From contig CAZHYS010000010.1 of NCBI GenBank assembly GCA_964536975.1, positions 1 to 34,578 of the forward strand: DNA of 34,578 bases. Reading direction: 5' to 3'. Positions 14,935 through 21,873 of the stretch are shown here, in pieces (position 1 is the stretch's first letter; the number at the start of each line of letters is the position of its first letter). Origin of the DNA: JAKQDP01 sp964536975 (GTDB taxonomy: Bacteria > Patescibacteriota > Patescibacteriia > 2-01-FULL-39-33). The notes beneath the pieces were generated by a model that was not told where the DNA came from, ran no database searches, and saw only the letters and a list, made by a program, of their open reading frames with translations. Made by a program: the position numbers and the translations under genes.

Positions 14935-15335
14935 GATGTGATGAGGCGTTGGAGCGATTTAGCCTTACGCGTTGATTGACGGCGAACGCGCTAATTCGGT
15001 TGTGGACAGGAGCCAACCAGCCTACCCAACCAACTTTACTTGGGATAGAACACGGAAGAATCGCATTGCTACGATTTTTGTAACTTCCCCGAGCGCCCGG
15101 TTTTGTCCTTATCCCGTGTAGCCACCCATAGACGGAAACCGTCTAGGAATGGTTTAGGCTGTTCCCTTTTCCGTTCGCGATCAGTCCTCGAATTAAACAG
15201 ATCGCCTTGCAACCAGAGATTGGTAAACGTTGTCGCTTTGCTGATATTGCACAGCATCTCACGGTCACCATCCGTCAAGTGGTTAAACCGCATCGCGTCG
15301 GGAATCGATGAAGCTCTTTCTTCGCCCCTCATCAC
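14905..15335 (-). ncRNA. Candidate ~400-nt structured RNA (transcription unit)
   Basis: The promoter predicts initiation at ~15335. The first bases GTGATGAGG..CG pair with CGCCTCATCAC (14948-14938), 387 nt downstream, and the terminator hairpin follows at once. Inside are strong local stems: CCATTCCTAGACGG/CCGTCTATGGGTGG with a 3-nt loop (one mismatch), GCGATC/GATCGC, GCTG/CAGC, and GGAAG...AATCG/CGATT...CTTCC. This is the layout of an RNA gene. The conserved RNase P P4 sequences and the tmRNA ends are absent, so the class is unknown. An 88-codon frame also starts at the same base, so a leaderless mRNA is the alternative. Confidence 0.5.
15069..15335 (-). CDS. Possible leaderless 88-aa protein
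   Basis: Open frame from GTG 15335 (ATG 15332) to 15069. It would be soluble and very polar, with stretches such as FNHLTDGDREMLCNISKATTF followed by a basic tail. No known domain. No SD is possible because the predicted start of transcription coincides with the start codon. It lies inside the ~400-nt transcript whose two ends base-pair, so the open frame may be chance in a GC-rich RNA gene. I rate RNA slightly above protein. Confidence 0.35.
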   Translation of the reverse strand: MMRGEERASSIPDAMRFNHLTDGDREMLCNISKATTFTNLWLQGDLFNSRTDRERKREQPKPFLDGFRLWVATRDKDKTGRSGKLQKS

Positions 15336-15341
15336 GATATT

Positions 15342-15370
15342 ATTCTAACTTATTTTGAAATAAATGTCAA
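15342..15370 (-). promoter_or_regulatory. Promoter of the 14905-15335 transcript
   Basis: On the minus strand TTGACA (15370-15365), 17-bp spacer, TAGAAT (15347-15342). The -35 overlaps the T tract of the terminator of the preceding gene. Confidence 0.8.
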
Positions 15371-15403
15371 AAAAATAATGAGCGCAAACGGATTGCGCTC
15401 ATT
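15369..15403 (-). terminator. Terminator of the 15430 gene
   Basis: On the minus strand AATGAGCGCAA (15403-15393) pairs with TTGCGCTCATT (15387-15377), then ATTTTTTT. Confidence 0.88.
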
Positions 15404-15429
15404 TAGGATCAAAATCGGGGTTTTCAGCT

Positions 15430-15807
15430 TTAGATTTGGAGTTGATCCAGCCAAACGACGAAGCCGATACGCCTTTCTATGCCTCGGGCTTGGTCACTGG
15501 TGGTCACTGGCATCGGCCGGCCGATGAAATCAACGGCTGTGACCGTTCTGGCGAACATGTTCATCCGGTCCTCCATTTCATCAATTGAGCCGGCGCAGAT
15601 CATCTTGATCTTTTTGGTCAGGCTAGGACTATCCGGATTTTGTCGATAGGTCAAATACACTTCCACACCCTTAATGCCGGCTGTTCCGTATTGGATCTTG
15701 ATATCTGTGACTTGATGGTTTTCGGCAAAATTGTTGACTGCATCGACGATTTCATCCAGTTTCTCACGCCGGAGTATTTTCACAAGACAATCAGGTACTC
15801 TTAGCAT
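15430..15807 (-). CDS. Hypothetical orphan protein, 125 aa
   Basis: Not recognised. Soluble alpha/beta pattern with an N-terminal MLRVPDCLVKILRREKLDEIVDAV helix and alternating strands (VTDIKIQYGTA, GVEVYLTYRQN, KKIKMICAG). ATG 15805-15807 is preferred because AAAGGAGG lies 4 nt upstream; an ATG six codons earlier (15825) would place that site inside the gene. Own promoter and own terminator, so a single-gene unit downstream of 5S rRNA on the same strand. Confidence 0.72.
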   Translation of the reverse strand: MLRVPDCLVKILRREKLDEIVDAVNNFAENHQVTDIKIQYGTAGIKGVEVYLTYRQNPDSPSLTKKIKMICAGSIDEMEDRMNMFARTVTAVDFIGRPMPVTTSDQARGIERRIGFVVWLDQLQI

Positions 15808-15860
15808 AGCGCCTCCTTTCGCCATTGGCGAATTGGTTCAAAGAACATATTGTTTTGATA

Positions 15861-15889
15861 ATTTTAGCAGATTATTTGTTCTTTTTCAA
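15861..15889 (-). promoter_or_regulatory. Promoter of the 15430 gene
   Basis: On the minus strand TTGAAA (15889-15884), 17-bp spacer, TAAAAT (15866-15861). A palindrome TTCGCCATTGGCGAA at 15818-15832 overlaps the ribosome-site region. Confidence 0.7.
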
Positions 15890-15902
15890 TATGTATAAAA
15901 AC

Positions 15903-15927
15903 AAAAAAACGCCGATAAACGGCGTTT
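15903..15927 (-). terminator. Terminator of the 23S-5S operon
   Basis: On the minus strand AAACGCCG (15927-15920) pairs with CGGCGTTT (15914-15907), loop TTTAT, then seven T. Just after 5S rRNA. Confidence 0.9.
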
Positions 15928-15937
15928 GATTGTTTTT

Positions 15938-16067
15938 GGATGCAAGGTTCCCGCGGCGGCCTACTTTTCCCATTAAAGAGTATCATCGGCGCTGAGAGGC
16001 TTAACTGCCGAGTTCGAGATGGGATCGGGTGTGACCCTCTCGCTAAAGCCACGGAAACTCTGCATCC
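15938..16067 (-). rRNA. rrf: 5S rRNA
   Basis: The minus strand contains the conserved 5S blocks CCCGATCCCATCTCGAACTC, GTTAAGCC, GCGCCGATGATACT and AGTAGG. Helix I is longer than usual: GGATGCA at the 5' end pairs with TGCATCC at the 3' end, so the mature RNA may be a little shorter than the span given. It lies 36 nt after 23S. Confidence 0.93.
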
Positions 16068-16371
16068 AAAAAATTTAAATATCAATTATAAAATGATTCT
16101 TGTGATTAAACAATGACCAATTAGTACTCCTCGGCTAAATCCGTTACCGGACTTACACCTGGAGCCTATCAACCTCATCGTCTATAAGGGGTCTAAAAAA
16201 TCTAATCTTGAGGGCGGCTTCACGCTTAGATGCTTTCAGCGTTTATCCAAACCGAACTTGGCTACCCAGCGATGCCCTTGGCAGAACAGCTGGTACACCA
16301 GAGGTTCGTCGTTTCCGGTCCTCTCGTACTAGGAAACGATCCTCTCAAATTTTGGCGACCATGGTAGATAG

Positions 16372-16415
<44 letters not shown>

Positions 16416-16826
16416 CTTTTAATTGGCGAACAGCCAAACCCTTGGGACCTTCTTCAGCCCCAGGATAGGACGGGCCGACATCGAGGTGCCGAACCTCCTC
16501 GTCGATGTGGACTCTTGGAGGAGACCAGCCTGTTATCCCCGGAGTAGCTTTTATCCGATGAGCTTCCGCCGTCCTATTTCGTACGGTCGGATCACTAAGT
16601 TCTGCTTTCGCAACTGCTCGGCTTGCAGGCCTTGCAGTAAAGCTGGCTTGTGCCTTTACACTATCACTCCGATTTCCATCCGGAGCTAGCCAACCTTTGT
16701 AAACGCCTCCGTTACATTTTAGGAGGCAACCGCCCCAGTTAAACTACCCACCAGATACTGTCCTTCTCCCGGATTCACGGGAGTAAGTTAGGATTGCAAT
16801 ATAGCAAGGGTGGTATTTCACTGGTG

Positions 16827-16842
16827 TCCGCCTTGCGGCGGA
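16827..16842 (-). repeat. GNRA-capped 16-nt palindrome in 23S, copy 1
   Basis: On the rRNA strand TCCGCC-GCAA-GGCGGA, capping a helix between GTGGGAG and CACCAGTGAAATACC, which by comparison with E. coli is near H79. Confidence 0.8.
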
Positions 16843-17024
16843 CTCCCACCTATGCTAAACATGCAATAACGCAACCCAGTACCAAGTTGTAGTAAAGCTT
16901 CACGGGGTCTTCTCGTCTAACCACGGTAATGTCGCATCTTCACGACACTTGCAATTTCGCCGAGTACATTGTCAAGACAGTTGCCAAGTCGTTATGCCAT
17001 TCGTGCGGGACGGAACTTACCCGT

Positions 17025-17065
<41 letters not shown>

Positions 17066-17096
17066 GCGTTCATCAGCGCTTCAGTTCAAGGCTTCA

Positions 17097-17112
17097 TCCG
17101 CCTTGCGGCGGA
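17097..17112 (-). repeat. GNRA-capped 16-nt palindrome in 23S, copy 2
   Basis: Identical 16 nt, located upstream of the conserved GGCCGTAACTATAACGG block, near the tip of H68. Confidence 0.8.
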
Positions 17113-17228
17113 CTGACCTCTCCCTTTAACGTTCTGACACTGGCCAGGCATCAGCCCCTATACATCACCTTGCGGTTTAGCAGGGACCTGTGTTTTTGAT
17201 AAACAGTCGCTTGGCATCTTTAGCTGCG

Positions 17229-17244
17229 TCCGCCTTGCGGCGGA
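17229..17244 (-). repeat. GNRA-capped 16-nt palindrome in 23S, copy 3
   Basis: Identical 16 nt, following GGCCGTAACTTCGG on the rRNA strand, at the position of H63. Confidence 0.8.
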
Positions 17245-17854
17245 AGGCCTTATTCCGAAGTTACGGCCGATTTTTTGCCGAGTTCCTGAACAATGTTTCT
17301 CTCGTACACCTTAGGCTACTCGCCTCACCCACCTGTGTCGGTTTACGGTACGGTTGCCTTGGTTTTAACCCTAGAGGTTTTTCTTGGCACCAACTTCAAC
17401 TGGATTGGGTCCACCTTGCGGTTTTCCCTTCTGCCAACCTTGGCGCTAATGACAAACGGATTTGCCTGTTTGTCACGCCGCTGGCCAGCAACGTCATAAG
17501 CCAAATAACGCCCAATCTCCGCCAATGCGTCACCCCGTCGGAAAACCAAGGTAGTGCTGGAATATTAACCAGCTCTTCCATCGACTACGCCTTTCGGCCT
17601 CGCCTTAGGATCGACTAACCCTGGGTCGATTCTCGTTGCCCAGGAAACCTTGGGTTTGCGGTGTCAGGGATTCTCACCCTGATTTTTGCTACTTATGCCA
17701 ACATTCTTACTTCCAAGCAATCCACCAGCCCTCGCGGGTCCGGCTTCTGCTCGCTTGGAATACTCCTCTACCACTCCAACGCTAAGCGTTGGAATCCGCA
17801 TCTTCGGTACCATATTTAGCCCCGGTACATTTTAGGCGCAAAATAACTTGACCA

Positions 17855-17912
<58 letters not shown>

Positions 17913-18423
17913 AAAGTCATAATACCACCTTTTACACTTAATATGGATTTAGGGACCTTAGATTGCGATCAGGGCTGTTTCCCTTTTGACTGATGGAGCT
18001 TAGCCCCCATAGTCTGACTTTTGAGATAAGGATACCTAGTATTCGGAGTTTGGTTGAAGACGGTAACCTTGCGGACCCGCCCTCAGTCAGTGCTCTACCC
18101 CTAGGTCTAATCTCAAAGCTAGCCCAAAAGCTATTTCGAGGAGAACCAGCTATTACCGAGTTCGATTGGAATTTCTCCCCTAACCACAGCTCATCCCCTA
18201 GTGTTGTACGGCTAGTGGGTTCGGACCTCCTCCTGATGTTACTCAGGATTCATCCTGGCCATGGTTAGCTCACCCGGTTTCGGGTCTTATCCACGCTGCA
18301 ATCAGTGTAAACACTGAACGGGCTATTAACCCTCGCTTTCACTCTGCCTTCTCCCTGTCGGGATTAAACGGGCAACGTAGATAAACTCGTTGGCTCATTC
18401 TTCAATAGGAACGCCGTCATCCG

Positions 18424-18615
18424 CTCGTGTTTCACTGTTGTTCACCACTCACTAAAATTCAAAATTTAAAAATAAAAACTCAAAGTTAAGTCGTTCGCTT
18501 TGTCTGTTTACTCACTCATAAATTTTTGCAGTAAATCATCGCGAAGCGATACCAAAATTTTGCCTTTTTATTTTTGCTTTTTTACTTTTCGTGTTGAACA
18601 TTAGTGAAACACGAG
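18424..18615 (-). other. Intervening sequence in 23S helix 25
   Basis: A perfect 13-bp stem (CTCGTGTTTCACT at 18424-18436, AGTGAAACACGAG at 18603-18615) encloses 166 nt that are much richer in A/T than the rRNA. A further TTCA/TGAA stem continues inward. It lies where the H25 loop is in E. coli 23S. It is too short for a group I or II intron and has no open frame, so it fits the class of RNase III-excised intervening sequences. Confidence 0.8.
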
Positions 18616-19503
18616 TTGGACTTCGACTCATTGTAAGCAAATGGTTTCAGATACTATTTCATCGCCCTCACCGGGCTGCTTTTCACCTTTCCCTCATGGT
18701 ACTTGTTCACTATCGATCATCAAAAGTATTTAGTCTTACCGCATAGTCACGGCTGATTCCCTCAGGATTTCACGTGTCCTAAGGTACTCTAGACGAAAAT
18801 CGTAAAGAAATAACCCCTTTCGCGTACGGGACTTTCACCCTCTTTGGTCGGCCTTTCCAGACCGTTCTACTAGGGAAGCTATTTAGCCTTACCTTGCCTG
18901 TGTATGCAGGCAAACATTTCCATCATCACACCAGTCTGGCAACGACATACATCTTTAAACGCCGGATCAAAATCATCCCGAAGGACTCATTCTCACCGAC
19001 GAAACACCAGAAAGGTTTGGACTGCTCCGCTTTCGCTCGCCACTACTAACGGAATACAGGCCTACAGATTCATTGTCTTTAATAAGGAAGACAATAAATC
19101 TATAGACGCAAAGGTTTTTTCTTTTCCTCCAGCTACTGAGATGTTTCACTTCGCTGGGTCGTCTTCTCATATCCTATGTATTCAGATATGGATTTTCCGT
19201 CTTCAACGGAAAGGGTTTCCCCATTCGGATATCCCCGGGTCAAAGGTTGCTTGCCACCTCACCGAGGCTTTTCGCAGGCTGCGACGTCCTTCTTCGTCTT
19301 TTGATGTCTAGGCATCCACCACTTGCTCTTGTTTGTTTAATCACAAGAATCAGATTATAATTTGATTCTTTTTTATGTTTCGGCGAATTACAATTTTTAA
19401 TTCTAATTCGTTTTTTGGTTGAATATTTAGTTGTCAAAGTCCGGGGATTTCTGTCTCCCGAGGAACGATTAATATTTTCATATTCGCCGTATCTCCGGGG
19501 GTC

Positions 19504-19531
19504 AAAAAAACCGCCTTTCCCCAAGCGGTTT
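19504..19531 (-). terminator. Terminator-like hairpin in the 23S leader
   Basis: On the minus strand AAACCGC (19531-19525) pairs with GCGGTTT (19514-19508), followed by TTTTTTTGAC. It sits ~165 nt downstream of the predicted start and ~160 nt before 23S, so either antitermination operates or a short leader RNA is released. Confidence 0.72.
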
Positions 19532-19697
19532 CGCGTAGAGCGCAGAAAAACTGTCCTCTTAGCTTGGAGAATTGTTATGGGTTTTGTTGGTAGCGTATCT
19601 CATATATTTGGTCACCTTGGTTTAGTTTAATCCATCTTGGCTTTTTTGTCCATAGTCGCGTCCGTGATAACGTGTGGATAAGAGGATTATTGCGTCT
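19532..19697 (-). other. rRNA leader transcript, possibly a released small RNA
   Basis: Between promoter and leader hairpin. TCCTCTTA (about 19687-19680) pairs with TAAGAGGA (about 19563-19556), closing a ~130-nt loop. A consensus DnaA box (TTATCCACA on the minus strand, 19681-19673) lies ~20 nt downstream of the predicted start. No gene is seen in 19343-19850. Confidence 0.45.
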
Positions 19698-19702
19698 TTT
19701 TT

Positions 19703-19731
19703 ATTATATGCTATTTTTAAAACCTTGTCAA
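19703..19731 (-). promoter_or_regulatory. Consensus rRNA promoter
   Basis: On the minus strand TTGACA (19731-19726), 17-bp spacer, TATAAT (19708-19703): both hexamers perfect. Start predicted near 19696. Confidence 0.9.
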
Positions 19732-19751
19732 TAGTCATGCATTATGCATTT

Positions 19752-19821
19752 TTGTCTAAATTTAGCTGATTTTTTATAAAATTTAAAACAGTTCATTTTT
19801 TTGGCTAAATTTAGCAAAAAA
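19752..19821. promoter_or_regulatory. Two CTAAATTTAGC motifs upstream of the rRNA promoter
   Basis: TCTAAATTTAGCTGA lies at about 19755-19769 and TTTGGCTAAATTTAGCAAA at about 19800-19818. Both contain the core CTAAATTTAG of the perfect palindrome at 31984-32005. Centres are ~65 and ~112 bp upstream of the predicted start. Confidence 0.5.
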
Positions 19822-19850
19822 ATGGCATTTTTTGTTTTAGGGTAAGTTTC

Positions 19851-20135
19851 TTATAAGTTCTTGCCCAGCTGTTTTTTGGCGAGATCAGTCAATTTACCCA
19901 GTCTAAGAGTGACCAAGACCACGATCATTGTCACTATTGCCGCATAGACGAATTGGGCAATGATGTTTCCCGCTTTAGGGAAAATTGCTTCAAATAGCGT
20001 TTTAATCGCCTCATTCCAAGCTAAGGCCGCAACCAGGCCAAAGCCAGCAGTGGCCAAATCCGACATCTTTTCCAGGATTTCAACTTTTACGGATTTTTCT
20101 TCGGGGGTTTTTTCTTCGCTGATGTTTTCAGGCAT
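19851..20135 (-). CDS. DUF5654-family membrane protein
   Basis: A 94-residue protein with an acidic N-terminus, then ILEKMSDLATAGFGLVAALAWNEAIKTLFE and a second hydrophobic helix (FVYAAIVTMIVVLVTLRLGKL). This two-helix layout with the AALAWNEAIK motif matches the small DUF5654 family of CPR and archaeal genomes. Function unknown. It begins 8 nt after the GT39-type gene ends, so cotranscription is likely. Confidence 0.75.
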   Translation of the reverse strand: MPENISEEKTPEEKSVKVEILEKMSDLATAGFGLVAALAWNEAIKTLFEAIFPKAGNIIAQFVYAAIVTMIVVLVTLRLGKLTDLAKKQLGKNL

Positions 20136-20142
20136 ATTTTTA

Positions 20143-21630
20143 TTAATTATTTAGTTTTTTATAAGCATAGACTGGATAGCCGGCGACTGGTTCATATAGC
20201 GATTGTATGTCTGGCCGTTGGATTTTTTCGCCAGTGACAATAAGATAATCCGCTTCGGCGGCCTTATCTTCCCAGTATACCGAGTAAATTAGTTCGGGGT
20301 CACTGATGGCGGTAAAAAAACTTACATTGGCAATGCCGATTTCTTTCCGGTCTTGATAAAGAATAATCAGCTTGTTTTCTTTGGAAATGTTGTCGGTGAC
20401 AATAGCGCTAATGGCCGCGGATAGATTGGCGTGGCCGTATTTGGTTTTGATTTCGGCAGTTGCTGAAGAAAAAATATTTATATCAATAAATAAAATTATG
20501 GCGACAGTCAGGACAATGGGAGCAGCGAGGTATTTTTTTTGCCTGATCAGATCAATTATCTTTTTTGCCTCAATTCCTGCCAGAATACACCAGAATGGCA
20601 GATACAGCAGAGTGTAGCGGCCATTTTTATTGTCCAAAAAAATAAAAACCAAATAAATAATAGCAATATTTGCAAATAAAATAAACTTTTTGTCGCGATC
20701 TTTGCCGCCCGTGAGTAGGGTTCCGCCAATAATAGCCAGGAGCAGCGGTAACCAGCCCAACTGCTCGGGCAGTATCTTGATATAGTAGGTCCAGCCGGCG
20801 AGATCGTGCCAGGCCGGATCGCCCGGCTCGGCAAAGGTAATAGCGCTACCAAACCAATGCAGGATATCACTGGAAGCGGCAGCTTGAATGGGAGTGGAAG
20901 CAGGTAGGTATTTTATTATCAATCCGGGGCCGAAATAAGAAAAAGCCAGCGCGGTAAAAATTAGGATCAGATAGAGGAAATTTTTTGTCAGGAGAACTTT
21001 CGGATTTTTGTGATAGACGATGATTAGAATTGCCGGGATGATAATTATAAATCCCGGCGGCTTCATCAGGCCGGCCAGTCCGGCGAATAGGCCGGCCAGT
21101 AAATAATGTCTACTTCGGTTTGATTTTTTAGCCTTCAAGCAAAAGTAGATGGCCAATGTCGTTAAACAGGTCATTTGAATATCCACTAAATCTGATCCAC
21201 CAAAAAAAATGAAATACGGGTTTATGGCGGCGATTACTGCGGCCCAGAGACCAGTTTTTTTATTAAATATTTCTTTGCCCAGTAAATAGATGGCAAAGAT
21301 CATTAAAACACTGAAGACCATTGACGGCAGTTTGGCTGATAGGTGATTAAAGCCGAAAAGCAAAAAGGAAATCGCAGATAAGACGGTATTGGCCCAAGGG
21401 TAAAAAAATAGACTGCCCATCGTCGCCCAATAGTGGTAGATGAAATCGGCAAAATAATTCGGACTAAAGTGGTGGGTAAATGTTCGGGCAATGGCCAATC
21501 CGGCCAAAGTGTGCGTGCCGCCGTCCCCGAAGATGAGATGATCTTTTAGCGTCAGCCAATAAAAGAGGCGGAGCGCTGTTCCGCCAAGCAAAATCGCAAG
21601 TAGCCAAATATTGTTTTTTATTTTTTTCAT
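20143..21630 (-). CDS. GT39/ArnT-like membrane glycosyltransferase
   Basis: 495 residues with ~11-12 membrane helices. The start was set at ATG 21628-21630 (MKKIKNNIWLL); the open frame continues upstream but that part is only the translated tRNA-Leu gene. After the first helix comes LIFGDGGTHTLAGLAIARTF, with an acidic residue (D36) where this family has its catalytic acid. The FFGGSDLVDIQMTCLTTLAIY segment and a ~100-residue soluble tail follow the family layout. Such enzymes transfer sugars from polyprenyl donors outside the membrane to protein or lipid. Acceptor unknown. Confidence 0.75.
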   Translation of the reverse strand: MKKIKNNIWLLAILLGGTALRLFYWLTLKDHLIFGDGGTHTLAGLAIARTFTHHFSPNYFADFIYHYWATMGSLFFYPWANTVLSAISFLLFGFNHLSAKLPSMVFSVLMIFAIYLLGKEIFNKKTGLWAAVIAAINPYFIFFGGSDLVDIQMTCLTTLAIYFCLKAKKSNRSRHYLLAGLFAGLAGLMKPPGFIIIIPAILIIVYHKNPKVLLTKNFLYLILIFTALAFSYFGPGLIIKYLPASTPIQAAASSDILHWFGSAITFAEPGDPAWHDLAGWTYYIKILPEQLGWLPLLLAIIGGTLLTGGKDRDKKFILFANIAIIYLVFIFLDNKNGRYTLLYLPFWCILAGIEAKKIIDLIRQKKYLAAPIVLTVAIILFIDINIFSSATAEIKTKYGHANLSAAISAIVTDNISKENKLIILYQDRKEIGIANVSFFTAISDPELIYSVYWEDKAAEADYLIVTGEKIQRPDIQSLYEPVAGYPVYAYKKLNN

Positions 21631-21644
21631 GAATTTATTATAAC

Positions 21645-21668
21645 AAAAAATGTCACCGTTTAGGTGAC
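21645..21668 (-). terminator. Terminator of tRNA-Leu(UAG)
   Basis: On the minus strand GTCACC-TAAAC-GGTGAC, then ATTTTTTG. It separates the tRNA from the GT39-type gene, supporting the shorter start of the latter. Confidence 0.85.
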
Positions 21669-21689
21669 GAGTGATAAAGTGATAATAAG

Positions 21690-21771
21690 TGGGGATGGAG
21701 AGACTCGAACTCTCATGCCGTAAGGCACTTGCTCCTAAGGCAAGCGTGTATACCAATTTCACCACATCCCC
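21690..21771 (-). tRNA. tRNA-Leu(UAG)
   Basis: GGGGATG pairs with CATCCCC; anticodon stem CTTGC/GCAAG with loop CTTAGGA; long variable arm (TGCCTTACGGCA); T loop TTCGAGT. CCA not encoded. Confidence 0.94.
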
Positions 21772-21873
21772 GCGGTAGTGCGTTCATCTTTAAAGTATAA
21801 AAAATCTGGCTCGTTGTCAATTTATCTTGTATAATTAATAAATACCTTCTTCATTATTAATAAAAAATTATTT

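Noticed and set aside
14905..15335. RNase P RNA or tmRNA
   Set aside because: No GAAAGTCC/ACAGAA core of RNase P and no tRNA-like ends or tag-peptide frame of tmRNA, despite similar length and some short resemblances.
15808..15825. Upstream ATG of the 15430 gene
   Set aside because: Using it would put the strong AAAGGAGG site inside the coding sequence; ATG 15807 has correct spacing.
21631..21765. 45-residue N-terminal extension of the GT39-type protein
   Set aside because: It is the tRNA-Leu gene and its terminator read as protein; the real start is at 21630.
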